Translations under genes and position numbers: made by a program
Source of the DNA: Ruminococcus turbiniformis
GTDB lineage: Bacteria > Bacillota > Clostridia > Lachnospirales > Lachnospiraceae
Length of the DNA: 55,463 nt
Reading direction: 5' to 3'
Assembly: GCF_020687545.1 (NCBI RefSeq)
Contig: NZ_JAJEQX010000028.1
Coordinates: 1-55,463 of the forward strand
Shown here: in pieces, positions 41,531 to 50,466 of the stretch
Layout: every line of letters begins with the position of its first letter
Position numbering within the stretch: position 1 is the first letter of the stretch
Notes under the pieces: generated by a model
What the model was told of the DNA's origin: nothing
Seen by the model: only the letters and a program-made list of their open reading frames with translations
Databases searched by the model: none

Positions 41531-41571
41531 AAAAAGCTGGAAAACCCACCTTTGCGGATAAGTTTCCCAGC
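41531..41571 (-). terminator. Terminator between HNH and HTH genes
   Basis: Minus strand GCTGGGAAAC pairs with GTTTTCCAGC (G-T pairs allowed), followed by TTTTTCTTTT. It closes the transcript coming from the HNH gene. Confidence 0.75.
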
Positions 41572-41693
41572 CTAAAATTTAACTTTTTGGCAAATGATAT
41601 TCTGTTTGGCAAGCAGCTCAGATGCAGGAAATCCGCATCTTTTCTCGCCGCCTGTCAAAAATTTTTCGTATTTTCTTCGCCCCGGCAGGTATC

Positions 41694-41732
41694 CCCCCTC
41701 TTTAATTTCGCAGAAATTCACGTTTGAGGGGG
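41694..41732. repeat. Nested stem-loop between HNH and HTH genes
   Basis: CCCCCTC (41694-41700) pairs with GAGGGGG (41726-41732), and within it AATTTC (41704-41709) pairs with GAAATT (41713-41718). With the terminator at 41531-41571 it fills the 258-base gap 41497-41754, in which no gene is seen. Function is unknown; it may be a structured RNA or a second stop. Confidence 0.5.
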
Positions 41733-41754
41733 CGCCGGTCTTTTGGCAGCAAAG

Positions 41755-42138
41755 TCACAGAGATTTTGACCGCCCCTCCGGATAGCGGAATTCCTCATAT
41801 CTGTCCTCTGTCATCGTTTTAGAATCGTGGCAGGATTTACAAAGAGCCTGCCAATTGTCCCGATCCCAGAACAATTTCCGATCCCCTCGGTGGGGGATGA
41901 TATGATCCACAACCGTTGCCTTCACATAACGTCCTTTGGCAAGGCAACGAGCACAAAGGGGATGGGACTGCAGGTACACAGCCCTCGCCTTCTGCCAACG
42001 ACTCCCGTATCCTTTCTCACTGGTGGTCTTCCTGTCGTGTTGGTGCAGAGGCTTGTGTTCCTCACAGTACATGATGCCGTAGGGAACCAGCCTGCCACAG
42101 CCCGGATGCTTACACGGGGTATTTGGCCTACGTGGCAT
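41755..42138 (-). CDS. HNH endonuclease
   Basis: A 127-residue HNH nuclease: zinc-binding CKHPGCGRLV and later CARCLAKGR, catalytic VVDHIIPHRGDRKLF (His-His) and NWQALCKSCHDSKT. In HK97-type phages such a nuclease assists terminase cleavage at cos sites, although here about 5 kb separates it from terS. The ATG at 42138 is chosen; the longer frame overlaps the small gene before it. Confidence 0.9.
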   Translation of the reverse strand: MPRRPNTPCKHPGCGRLVPYGIMYCEEHKPLHQHDRKTTSEKGYGSRWQKARAVYLQSHPLCARCLAKGRYVKATVVDHIIPHRGDRKLFWDRDNWQALCKSCHDSKTMTEDRYEEFRYPEGRSKSL

Positions 42139-42310
42139 GATACCCACGTCCTCTCCTGTTCCGTTCCACCACCCGGTCAATGCCACGGATCGCACCGGCC
42201 TCATCCCCGGCCAGAATCTGCCCCTTGATCGTGCGGTACTGCTGCACGGTCAGCTCCGGCTTCTTCTCCTTCAGGTATGACAATGCTGCCCGCATCTTCT
42301 CTGTATCCAT
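42128..42310 (-). CDS. Small phage protein
   Basis: A 60-residue helical protein (MRAALSYLKEKKPELTVQQY, GQILAGDEAGAIRGIDR) of unknown function. It overlaps the HNH gene by 11 bases. RBS AAGGGAGTGGAAGCGT. Confidence 0.7.
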   Translation of the reverse strand: MDTEKMRAALSYLKEKKPELTVQQYRTIKGQILAGDEAGAIRGIDRVVERNRRGRGYHAT

Positions 42311-42368
42311 ACGCTTCCACTCCCTTCTATGTACAGACGGGTGAAAGGATAAAGCCCCGCCCGGCCAC

Positions 42369-42400
42369 GAAAAAAGGGCCTGAAGTTTTCACTCCAAGCC
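42369..42400 (-). terminator. Terminator after the MazF/DUF1648 genes
   Basis: On the minus strand GGGGCTTGGAGT pairs with ACTTCAGGCCC around a GAAA loop, followed by TTTTTT. The gap 42311-42523 has no gene. A new promoter for the small gene/HNH operon may lie around 42320-42360. Confidence 0.75.
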
Positions 42401-42523
42401 CCGTCTTATTTTGGCAATTATAATCATAGCACAGTTGATCGGATAAAACAGTACACCTTTAGTAAACCAGTTTTGCATAACTTACCCCTCTACTAAATGG
42501 TTTGTTACAAAATGATTTCTATT

Positions 42524-42865
42524 TTATGCCAATGCGATATAGATAATTCTTAATTCTACCAAAAATATAAAAAAGCAAAGTCCGCTAACGATCCAATTAT
42601 ATTGTGGCTCCATTAAAGGCATTTTCGAATGCATAAGAACGTATTTTATCTTTTTTCTGCCCGTAAGAAACATTATTACAAACTGTATTAGAGGAAATAA
42701 AAAAATCTGAATTCTATTCGAATAATCGTCAATTGCACCACTAGAATTAAAATGCATTGGTATCAATGTAGGTAAGAACCCAAAAATCACGATACTTAAA
42801 AGCACTCCCATTCCTACAATTGTCCATGAAAATTTTCTGCTGTTTACAAATTGTTTGAATTTCAT
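42524..42865 (-). CDS. DUF1648 membrane protein
   Basis: A 113-residue membrane protein of the DUF1648 family: LPTLIPMHFNSSGAIDDYSN is the signature, with three hydrophobic helices (WTIVGMGVLLSIVIFGFLP, LFPLIQFVIMFLTG, IVSGLCFFIFLVELRIIYI). The family includes SdpI-like immunity proteins, so a role in host-surface change is possible but unproven. It is AT-rich compared with neighbours, a sign of separate acquisition. Start 42865 ATG. Confidence 0.8.
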   Translation of the reverse strand: MKFKQFVNSRKFSWTIVGMGVLLSIVIFGFLPTLIPMHFNSSGAIDDYSNRIQIFLFPLIQFVIMFLTGRKKIKYVLMHSKMPLMEPQYNWIVSGLCFFIFLVELRIIYIALA

Positions 42866-42938
42866 CAATAATTCCTTCTTTCTCAGATGTCAAATCCACG
42901 AATATTATTATAGTTTTGGGTATATTAAATGTAAACTG

Positions 42939-43307
42939 TCAATTGTACCTTTCTACAGCTCCAATCTGTATCTGCAGCGCCTTTGTAACAGCAGCCATAA
43001 TTCCCATATCTGTGACAGCACCTTTTTTCTCCATAAGGCAGGACTTGTCAATGGTACTGACCTGCTCGGCCAGAGCCATGCTGTTTCTGGCAAGCCCAGT
43101 ACCAGAAGTCTTCGGGATCAACACATGGGTTGGGAAATGGGGCCTTTTATATGTTCGAGCCGTCAGCGGGATTACTGTGATCACCGGGGAATTCTCATTT
43201 GCCCGGTTATTGCTGACCACCAGAGCCGGACGGATGCCGCACTGTAGGCTACTCTCTGTATCTCTGCCGAAGTCCACAAAATAAATATCGCCTCGTCTGC
43301 ATTCCAT
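42939..43307 (-). CDS. mazF: MazF/PemK-type toxin
   Basis: A 122-residue mRNA interferase-like protein: RRGDIYFVDFGRDTESSLQC, GIRPALVVSNNRANENSPVI, and LTARTYKRPHFPTHVLI are all typical of MazF. No MazE-like antitoxin gene adjoins: upstream is the DUF1492-like regulator (14-base gap) and downstream DUF1648. A lone copy may be inactive or have its antitoxin elsewhere. Start fits GGAGG with 8 bases. Confidence 0.9.
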   Translation of the reverse strand: MECRRGDIYFVDFGRDTESSLQCGIRPALVVSNNRANENSPVITVIPLTARTYKRPHFPTHVLIPKTSGTGLARNSMALAEQVSTIDKSCLMEKKGAVTDMGIMAAVTKALQIQIGAVERYN

Positions 43308-43320
43308 ATCATCCGCCTCC

Positions 43321-43812
43321 TTAACTCAGCATGTAGGACACCATCTCAGCATCCCGCTGCTCATACAGTTCCTCCAGTTCCCGGATCGCTTTCCTCCGGT
43401 TCTTGGCCACCATTGTCCGGGAGATATGGTAATGCTGACACAGATAGTCCCAAGTACAGCCGTTGATTACCATATCGGTCATAAACTCCGGCAGATAGCC
43501 ACTTAAAGAAGACAAAGCTGCCTCAAAGAAACGGATCTCCTCATCCAGCATCAGATACTGCTTTTCCAGATGCTCATACCACTCCTGATTGATCCGCTCC
43601 ATCCGTTCGTGGTAATTCAGCGCAATAGATGCAGGCTTGTTGGAAATGTTGCTGGTCTGCACCCGTTCACCTTCCGGAGAGTGGAAGTTCATGGAGTCAA
43701 TCATCTCTTTCTCAGAAATCCCCTTAAAATTCCGGATCTGATGCTCCAGACAGTTCCTCTCCTTTTTCATCCGGTGATATTCTTTTATGATTTTCTCGAT
43801 CCTTTCACTCAT
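43321..43812 (-). CDS. DUF1492-type phage regulator (ArpU/RinA-like)
   Basis: A 163-residue protein with an N-terminal coiled coil and a C-terminal helix-turn-helix (VINGCTWDYLCQHYHISRTM, VAKNRRKAIREL) like region 4 of sigma factors. Proteins of this type control late transcription in Firmicute phages. It lies at the end of the early (replication) genes, as expected. RBS GGAGGGTAAGCG. Confidence 0.82.
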   Translation of the reverse strand: MSERIEKIIKEYHRMKKERNCLEHQIRNFKGISEKEMIDSMNFHSPEGERVQTSNISNKPASIALNYHERMERINQEWYEHLEKQYLMLDEEIRFFEAALSSLSGYLPEFMTDMVINGCTWDYLCQHYHISRTMVAKNRRKAIRELEELYEQRDAEMVSYMLS

Positions 43813-43815
43813 CGC

Positions 43816-45159
43816 TTACCCTCCAATCCTTGCTCGGACAGCTTCTATCAGACTGGACTGCCGCATATCCTTATTCTCCAGAGCCTTCATCACATCTTCG
43901 TCATGGGTATCCTTGGTGATGATATGATGGATCACCACCGTGTGTTTCTGTCCTTGTCTCCAGAGTCTGGCATTCAGCTGCTGGTACAGTTCCAATGACC
44001 ATGTCAGGCCAAACCAGACGATGGTGCAGCCGCCCTCCTGTAAGTTTAGTCCATGTCCGGCAGAAGCAGGATGAATCAGAGCCAGCGGGATCTTTCCAGC
44101 ATTCCAATCCGTGATATCTTTGGAAGTATCGATGCACCGAGCCTGTGGGAACCTCTCCCGGATACGAGAAAGATCATGTTTGTACCAGTAAGCCACCAGA
44201 AGCGGTTTTCCATTGGCTGCTTCCACCAGATCCTCCAGAGCATCCAGCTTCCGGTCATGGATCGGGATGACTTTCCGGTCACTGTTATACACAGCACCGT
44301 TAGCCATCTGCAAAAGTTTATTGGACAGAGCGCCAGCACTGACCGCATCCAGTTCTTCCTCTCCGATCTGTACCACCATGTCCCGGCAGAAATCATCATA
44401 GATTTTTCTCTCTTTCCGGTTCATCTCCACCTCCACTCGATTGTAGATACATTCCGGCATATCCAGATAGTCTACAGCTTTCATGGAAATACAGATATCC
44501 GAGATCAGAGAGTAGATTGCTTTTTCCGCTCCCTCACGGGGTTTGTAACTATAGATTATTTCCCGGTTCCGTTTGTCCGGTTTGAAGAACCGTTCCCGGT
44601 ACCCGGTGATAAATCGTCCCAGACGCTGCCCCATATCCAGAAGATACATCTGGGGCCAAAGATCCAGAAGGGAGTTGGGGGCCGGTGTACCGGTCAGCCC
44701 GATTACCCGGTTCACCAGTGGCCGCACCTTTTTCATGGCTTTAAACCGTTCAGCCTTATTCGATTTGAAACTAGAAAGTTCATCAATGACCACTGTATCA
44801 AAATCCCACCGATGGTTCTGCACCAGCCAGCTGACATTCTCCCGGTTGATAATGTATAAAAAGGCCGGACGGGCGAGAGCGTCTTCCCGTTGTTTCTGGC
44901 TTCCAGTCACCAGTGAAGCGGTCAGTCCTGTCAGATGCTCCCATTTCTGTAATTCCTTTGGCCATGTATCCGTGGCTACACGCTTCGGAGCGATCACTAA
45001 AATCTTCCCAATATCGAAACGGTCAAGTGCCAGTTCCCACAAAGCAGAAAGTGTGATTACGGTTTTCCCAAGTCCCATATCTAGCATCAAACAGCAGACC
45101 GGATGATCCAAAATAAAATCTGCTGCATACTGCTGATAGTTATGTGGTCTGTATTTCAT
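43816..45159 (-). CDS. SNF2/DEAD-box helicase-like protein
   Basis: A 447-residue superfamily 2 helicase: YQQYAADFILDHPVCCLMLD, Walker A LDMGLGKTVITLSALWEL, DEx box VVIDELSSFKSNK, LTGTPAPNSLLDLWPQMYLL, and motif VI LNARLWRQGQKHTVVIHHI. It probably unwinds or remodels DNA in phage replication. The ATG at 45159 fits GGAGG 8 bases upstream; a start at 45174 would overlap that site. It overlaps the VRR-NUC gene. Confidence 0.93.
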   Translation of the reverse strand: MKYRPHNYQQYAADFILDHPVCCLMLDMGLGKTVITLSALWELALDRFDIGKILVIAPKRVATDTWPKELQKWEHLTGLTASLVTGSQKQREDALARPAFLYIINRENVSWLVQNHRWDFDTVVIDELSSFKSNKAERFKAMKKVRPLVNRVIGLTGTPAPNSLLDLWPQMYLLDMGQRLGRFITGYRERFFKPDKRNREIIYSYKPREGAEKAIYSLISDICISMKAVDYLDMPECIYNRVEVEMNRKERKIYDDFCRDMVVQIGEEELDAVSAGALSNKLLQMANGAVYNSDRKVIPIHDRKLDALEDLVEAANGKPLLVAYWYKHDLSRIRERFPQARCIDTSKDITDWNAGKIPLALIHPASAGHGLNLQEGGCTIVWFGLTWSLELYQQLNARLWRQGQKHTVVIHHIITKDTHDEDVMKALENKDMRQSSLIEAVRARIGG

Positions 45160-45421
45160 CCAAAATTCCTCCAATCATTTCTGTATGATCCACGGTATAA
45201 ACACGAAAGCCCAGTGCGGTCAGCTGCCTTGCCCGGTACTGCTGCAGCGGCCGCATGGTTTTTCCCGGAGCCTTCAATTCCACAAAGGCCAATCTTCCAC
45301 CGGGGAAGAGAACCAAGCGGTCAGGCACCCCATTGAATCCGGGGGAGACGAATTTGACAGCCAGCCCACCACGCTTTTTTACCTCCGCAGCGAACTTCTT
45401 TTCTACGACACTTTCCCTCAC
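45140..45421 (-). CDS. VRR-NUC nuclease
   Basis: A 93-residue nuclease of the VRR-NUC (PD-(D/E)XK-like) family: FVSPGFNGVPDRLVLFPGGR and LAFVELKAPGKTMRPLQQYR with the catalytic D and E-x-K. It starts with GTG at 45421 after GGAGG. Its position before a helicase suggests a joint action in DNA recombination or replication. Confidence 0.92.
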   Translation of the reverse strand: MRESVVEKKFAAEVKKRGGLAVKFVSPGFNGVPDRLVLFPGGRLAFVELKAPGKTMRPLQQYRARQLTALGFRVYTVDHTEMIGGILDEIQTT

Positions 45422-45469
45422 GAAAAAACCTCCTGTTCCTTAGTGCTGTTCCCAGTACCAAAAATCCTA

Positions 45470-45494
45470 TACGCGCGTACACGTATATACGTGT
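45470..45494. repeat. Adjacent palindromes TACGCGCGTA and ACACGTATATACGTGT
   Basis: Two perfect palindromes of 10 and 16 bases share one base in the gap 45422-45651 between the VapE-like gene and the VRR-NUC gene. The flanking T/A tracts (45500-45540) are AT-rich and there is no gene. They may be an origin element, operator or site for a replication protein. Confidence 0.55.
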
Positions 45495-45651
45495 GCCTAT
45501 TTCTATATATTTTTCTATCTTTTATCCTCAATATGGTTTTTCTTAGGAACATAGGAACAGGCTATCGCCAACCGCTTGATTTCAAAGGGGTTTTGCCTGT
45601 TCCAGACCTGTGTTCCCTGAGTCTCCAAAGATACAACGGAACGTTCCCAAC

Positions 45652-48027
45652 TTAATCCGGCTGTTCCTTGCATCGCACGAATGTCTTCTGTGGGCCATAA
45701 AGGGGAAAACGGGTTTTTCCGCTTTTGAGTCCCTGTATCGGCTCCCAGCCACCAATCTTCATCAGGATGGATTCCACCTCATAGGAATCCGTCCGTTTCA
45801 GGTTCTGGCGCTCCTTTCCAAAGCACTCACACCAGATTTCCATGATGCAGACCTTCTCCCGGCGCACGGTTCCCGCCGTGGGCGCACCGTCGAACTCGCT
45901 GCCGCCAAGGAAACTTCTCCGCTGGTATAGATCCATCCGATCCCAGTTCGCAGGGAGCAGCGTCTCCAGATACTCTGCGATCACGCCTTCCCGGTCATCG
46001 GACTCCATCGCATCCTGCTGCATGACATAAGCATCTGCCGCCACCCGGCCTTTCAGATACAATTCCTCTCCATTGTGATAACGCTCCAATGCCTCTGCCC
46101 AGACCTGATCCACCTCCTGCAGTTCCCACGGGTGGAACCGGCCATGCCCGGAAACATGTACCGGCCAGAAGCGCCGGTTCCCGGTAATGTCCCGCAGAAA
46201 GCCTCCCTCGGAGTTGGTACTTCCCACAATGATGCAGGATCTGGGATGACTCTCCACAGCCACGCCATAGGACTGCCGGAACTTATCATCCGTTCTGGTA
46301 ACAAAAGATTTCACGGTCTCCACATCCACCTTTTTGATCCCGGCCAGCTCTCCCAGTTCCAGAATCCAATATCCCTGCAGCTTCTCAGCGGCGGTCTTGT
46401 CTTTCATATCGGAAATGGAGAGGCTGTCTGAATACCATTCTTTTCCCAGCAGAGCAAACAGGGTAGACTTTCCGATTCCCTGCGGGCCGTTCAGCACAAG
46501 GATGGAGTCGAACTTAATCCCAGGTTCATACACTCTGGCTACCGCAGCGGTAAAGGTTTTCCGGGTAACCGCACGGACGTAGGGTGTATCTTCTGCACCC
46601 AGATAGTCGATCAGGAGGGTATCCAAACGCTCCGTCCCGTCCCACTGCAAAGTAGAAAAATATTTTTTAATGGGGTGATAGAGCCGCTCCGCAGATACCA
46701 CCGCCAACAGGGCGTCCTTGAACTTGGTCGGTGACCAGATCCCATAAACCCGTTCAAAATACAGCTTGGCACAGGAAATATCTGTATCACCCCAGCCGGG
46801 TTTCACCTGCCGCCACGGCAGAGGGCCGATCACATCCACCATGCACTTAAACTCATTGAATACGATATTTTTCAGCTGCGGGTCATACCGAAGGATGAGT
46901 GCAATGTTCGTCAGGGTATCCTTCACTTTTCCCTGCTTGTCCAGTTCCAGAAGGGTCTGCCAGCTTTCGCCGTCTTCCTCCGTAAACTCCTCCTGTGCTG
47001 CCTCCGCCCGCTCCTTGGCCAGCTGCTCTTTTACCCGCCGATCTTGGATGGCAAATTCCTGCATGGCCTTAAAGGATGGCAGCTTTGCCGGATCGGTATC
47101 CTCACTTGTCTTTGCATCCAAAGCCCCAAATTTATGGATGCGGACAACATCAAACGCATTCATCAGTTTCCCACAGGCCGGATCAGTGGCATGGTGGCTG
47201 TATGCGAAACGGTCTTCATAGATCACGACACCGGCCTGTGAGTCGGCCGGGATATAATCGTAGCGGCCGGGCATGGTGCTGTGTTTATACACATCCGTCA
47301 GAAAGGTGTCAATTGCTTCCGTAATGCTGTAAGCACGGCAGAATGCACCTACCACTCCCGGTTTTTCCAACGGATCAGCCTGCTTTTTCATGTCCCGGCG
47401 TACAATCGTCTGCTGCCGTTTGGACACCGGCCATTCCGCTGTATTATGCCAGTCCGTATATTTAGCCAGAACCGTATCCGGATCGAGCAGGTCGCCTGTG
47501 ATCTCCCGGAACACGAATTCTCCATCAGAAGAAGTGGACGGCCAATACATCAGCCTGCTTGGCTCATAGGTGGTATCATCGAAAAGTTCAATCCCGATCT
47601 CTTCTGCAACTTTTCTGGAGACGGCACAGTACTCATCCGGTGTCACCTCACGGGACAAAGGGATGATGAGACGGAGCCTCGGCTTTTCCGGTGTATGCTT
47701 ATGAGTGGAATACACATAACACTGAAAGGAAAAGAACATCTCGATTTGATCGATGATATCTTCTGTCGCATAGTCCATATCCAACGACAGACCAGAACGG
47801 GTAAGGACACAGTCCTTCTTCCGGCGGCCACCCTTTAATGTGCCGAGGACAAAACCACCCACATCCTTAATCTCATCCTGCTTCGCTTTCCCCAGCTTCC
47901 GGTACTGTTCCACTGTCTCTGCTGTCCGCCGGGTGTGGGAGATCCGGTCTCTAAACTCGGACAGTTCCATTTCCACAAGGTTCCAGTGTTTCTCCATTCT
48001 GGAGTTACCAATACTCAGTCGGATCAT
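45652..48027 (-). CDS. vapE: VapE-like primase/helicase
   Basis: A 791-residue protein. The N-terminal 300 residues are primase-like (VLTRSGLSLDMDYATEDIID, YSTHKHTPEKPRLRLIIPLS); the C-terminal 450 carry a P-loop ATPase of the VapE type (NGPQGIGKSTLFALLG, ILELGELAGIKKVDVETVKS, GSTNSEGGFLRDITGNRRFW). It probably starts replication of the phage. RBS GGAGGGAACCGT. Ends 230 bases before the VRR-NUC gene. Confidence 0.9.
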   Translation of the reverse strand: MIRLSIGNSRMEKHWNLVEMELSEFRDRISHTRRTAETVEQYRKLGKAKQDEIKDVGGFVLGTLKGGRRKKDCVLTRSGLSLDMDYATEDIIDQIEMFFSFQCYVYSTHKHTPEKPRLRLIIPLSREVTPDEYCAVSRKVAEEIGIELFDDTTYEPSRLMYWPSTSSDGEFVFREITGDLLDPDTVLAKYTDWHNTAEWPVSKRQQTIVRRDMKKQADPLEKPGVVGAFCRAYSITEAIDTFLTDVYKHSTMPGRYDYIPADSQAGVVIYEDRFAYSHHATDPACGKLMNAFDVVRIHKFGALDAKTSEDTDPAKLPSFKAMQEFAIQDRRVKEQLAKERAEAAQEEFTEEDGESWQTLLELDKQGKVKDTLTNIALILRYDPQLKNIVFNEFKCMVDVIGPLPWRQVKPGWGDTDISCAKLYFERVYGIWSPTKFKDALLAVVSAERLYHPIKKYFSTLQWDGTERLDTLLIDYLGAEDTPYVRAVTRKTFTAAVARVYEPGIKFDSILVLNGPQGIGKSTLFALLGKEWYSDSLSISDMKDKTAAEKLQGYWILELGELAGIKKVDVETVKSFVTRTDDKFRQSYGVAVESHPRSCIIVGSTNSEGGFLRDITGNRRFWPVHVSGHGRFHPWELQEVDQVWAEALERYHNGEELYLKGRVAADAYVMQQDAMESDDREGVIAEYLETLLPANWDRMDLYQRRSFLGGSEFDGAPTAGTVRREKVCIMEIWCECFGKERQNLKRTDSYEVESILMKIGGWEPIQGLKSGKTRFPLYGPQKTFVRCKEQPD

Positions 48028-48428
48028 ACGGTTCCCTCCTCTATAAAGATTTCTATGTTTCTCCGTATCCTCTGCAGCATCCTTTCACACACCCGGATAC
48101 AGCGCTGCAGTTCCTGCTTTTCCGATTCGTCTTCAGACTTTTTCTCCCGGTTCTGAAGTGCCTTTATCCGGGTATGATAATTGATCTCCTGTTTAACCAG
48201 AAATTGCCGCAGCTTTTCCTTCTCAGCCTTCTCACAATACCGCCGGATCAACGGAGATAATTTCCTTGCCTTCACAACCGTACAAGGGAAGAACCGCTCG
48301 ATTTCCAAAACCATCTGTCCGGTCGGATACCGGATGTATAGTCTCTTTTCTTCCGATTCCATATGCTGTACGGCATAATAGGCTGTCGGATCGGGACATC
48401 CTGATCCATTCTTATAACTGATCCCCAT
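48024..48428 (-). CDS. Phage protein between polymerase and VapE
   Basis: A 134-residue protein (SYKNGSGCPDPTAYYAVQHM, RYPTGQMVLEIERFFPCTVV, then a basic coiled coil) of unknown function, always seen next to the polymerase in such operons as I recall. Its ATG at 48428 has GGAGG upstream and it overlaps the primase gene by 4 bases. Confidence 0.72.
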   Translation of the reverse strand: MGISYKNGSGCPDPTAYYAVQHMESEEKRLYIRYPTGQMVLEIERFFPCTVVKARKLSPLIRRYCEKAEKEKLRQFLVKQEINYHTRIKALQNREKKSEDESEKQELQRCIRVCERMLQRIRRNIEIFIEEGTV

Positions 48429-48441
48429 AGCGCATCCTCCT

Positions 48442-50379
48442 CTAATTTTTTTTATAAAACGCACACGCATACCCATCCGCACGAAGAGGCAGGCCAGCAG
48501 CCCAGTCCGGCGCTTCCGACATGATACGACAGATTTCGTCTACATCCGACACACCGTCCGGAACTTCCAATACAGCCTCATCGTGGATATGCATCACGAT
48601 TTCAAATCCTTCATTCCTGAGCCGGAGCATGGCCTGAGCCAAAAGATCGCGGGCCGTAGCCTGCACGATGTTCTCCACCAGCTTCGGGCCGTAGGTTTCA
48701 ATCCGCATCCACTTTTTGCTTTCCCCGACACCTTCGTAAGAAAGGCTCTCCCGGCCGAACCGGTTCTGAGTCATCCGGGGCTTGATGTAGGACAGCTTCC
48801 GGCCAGAGGGGAGGGTAACAAACAAGATGCCGGATCGGTAAGTAAAGCACAGGTTTCCTAGCACCACCTCCGTCCGCTCCTTCACGGCCTTTACTGCCGC
48901 TGCGTCCACCTCCCACCAGAACTTTGTGATATGAGGATTGGAGTTTCTCCACTGGCTCACAAGCGGCTGCAGTTCTTCCTCCTGAATGCCCATATCCAGA
49001 GCGCCCATTGAGGTGAGCGCACCCACAGCACCACCATATCCAAGTGCCAGCTCTGCGATTTTCCCCTTTTGCCGCAGATGCCCGTTCACACCATGCTTCA
49101 CCACCGGGACACCGAACATCTTCGATGCGGAAGCGCAATAAATATCTCCTCCCTCTGCGAAAGTATCCAGACGCCACTGCTCCCCGGCGAACCATGCCAG
49201 CACCCTTGCCTCGATTGCGGAAAAGTCTGCTACGATAAACCGGCATCCGGGCTTTGGCACAAAGGCTGTCCGGATCAGTTCCGACAGCACCTCCGGGGTG
49301 GAATCGTATAGCAGATCCAGATCTTCAAAGCGCTGTTCTTTCACAAGGGTACGGGCAAGCTCCAGATCCGGGATGTGGTTCTGGGGGAGGTTTTGTACCT
49401 GCACCAAGCGTCCGGCCCAGCGCCCCGTGCGGTTCGCTCCATAAAATTGGAGCAGGCCATGCACCCGGCCGTCCGAGCAGACGGAGCGCTCAATGGCTTC
49501 ATATTTTTTCACACTGGTCTTTGCCATCAAAAGCCGGAGTTTTAATACTTCCAATACTTCTCCATCCGTTTCCGAAATCAGCCCTTTGACCGTCTTTTTA
49601 TCCAGCTTCTCCGCTTCCACGCCATGCTCCGCAAGCCAGCCCTTAATCTGCGCCGGAGAGTTGGGATTAGAAAGCCCGGTCAGTTCATAGGCTCTGGCCG
49701 TGACCATCTGGCGGTACTGGTTATCACAGAGAACTGCATTCTCCACCAGCTGCTGATCCACCAGAATCCCACGGTCATTGATTTCCTGATCCATCCGGTA
49801 CAACTCCATTTCCGATTCTGGGATGGGAAATTTCCACAGTTTCTGCCGGATCTCTCGCTCCGCATCCACATCCCGGATACAGTAAGTTTTGAACCGTTCC
49901 CATTTCTCCGGCGCATCCTCCGGCCGGTTCCGTATCCGGCCGCCGTTGGCCTTCGTGGGCTTGCAGGGCATGGAGAAAAACCGGACAAGGTCGGCACCTT
50001 CCTTCAGTTTTTTCCTTTGTATATTCAGCACCTCCCCCACATTATCCAAGGACAGGGGAAGGGCCAGCATGGCAGACTGGACTGCCGTACACTGCCATCC
50101 TTCCGGGGAGAGTTTCCGTCCCAGATACTTAGAGATACAGGTACGCTCAAACTGAGCATTAAACGCTGCTTTTGTAACTGCCGGATCTTCCAAAGCAGCC
50201 AGTACCCTCTCTGGAAGCTGTTCTCCACAGGCAAGATCCACAATCTGAGTCGGCTTCTCATCAAATGCATAGGCAAAGAGTAAAATTTCAAAGTTAGGAC
50301 TGTCCGAATAGGCATACACGCCGCATTTGGTCAGATCCACGTCCGAATAAGTTTCAATATCTATTGACAGGATAGGCAT
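48442..50379 (-). CDS. Family A DNA polymerase
   Basis: A 645-residue phage DNA polymerase. A 3'-5' exonuclease-like part fills about 1-190 (ILSIDIETYSDVDLTKCGVY with the first D-x-E). The polymerase part has motif A VADFSAIEARVLAWFAGEQW, motif B around LRQKGKIAELALGYGGAVGA (finger Lys), and motif C VMHIHDEAVLEVP. All catalytic residues are seen. The ATG at 50379 follows AAAGGAGGGAAACTTT; the longer frame has no ribosome site. It is downstream of the ssDNA-binding protein. Confidence 0.95.
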   Translation of the reverse strand: MPILSIDIETYSDVDLTKCGVYAYSDSPNFEILLFAYAFDEKPTQIVDLACGEQLPERVLAALEDPAVTKAAFNAQFERTCISKYLGRKLSPEGWQCTAVQSAMLALPLSLDNVGEVLNIQRKKLKEGADLVRFFSMPCKPTKANGGRIRNRPEDAPEKWERFKTYCIRDVDAEREIRQKLWKFPIPESEMELYRMDQEINDRGILVDQQLVENAVLCDNQYRQMVTARAYELTGLSNPNSPAQIKGWLAEHGVEAEKLDKKTVKGLISETDGEVLEVLKLRLLMAKTSVKKYEAIERSVCSDGRVHGLLQFYGANRTGRWAGRLVQVQNLPQNHIPDLELARTLVKEQRFEDLDLLYDSTPEVLSELIRTAFVPKPGCRFIVADFSAIEARVLAWFAGEQWRLDTFAEGGDIYCASASKMFGVPVVKHGVNGHLRQKGKIAELALGYGGAVGALTSMGALDMGIQEEELQPLVSQWRNSNPHITKFWWEVDAAAVKAVKERTEVVLGNLCFTYRSGILFVTLPSGRKLSYIKPRMTQNRFGRESLSYEGVGESKKWMRIETYGPKLVENIVQATARDLLAQAMLRLRNEGFEIVMHIHDEAVLEVPDGVSDVDEICRIMSEAPDWAAGLPLRADGYACAFYKKN

Positions 50380-50466
50380 AAAGTTTCCCTCCTTTATTTG
50401 CAAAATTGTTTCAAACAAATGGATATTTTTATGTAGAGACGGGTGGAAAACCACCCGCCAATATAA

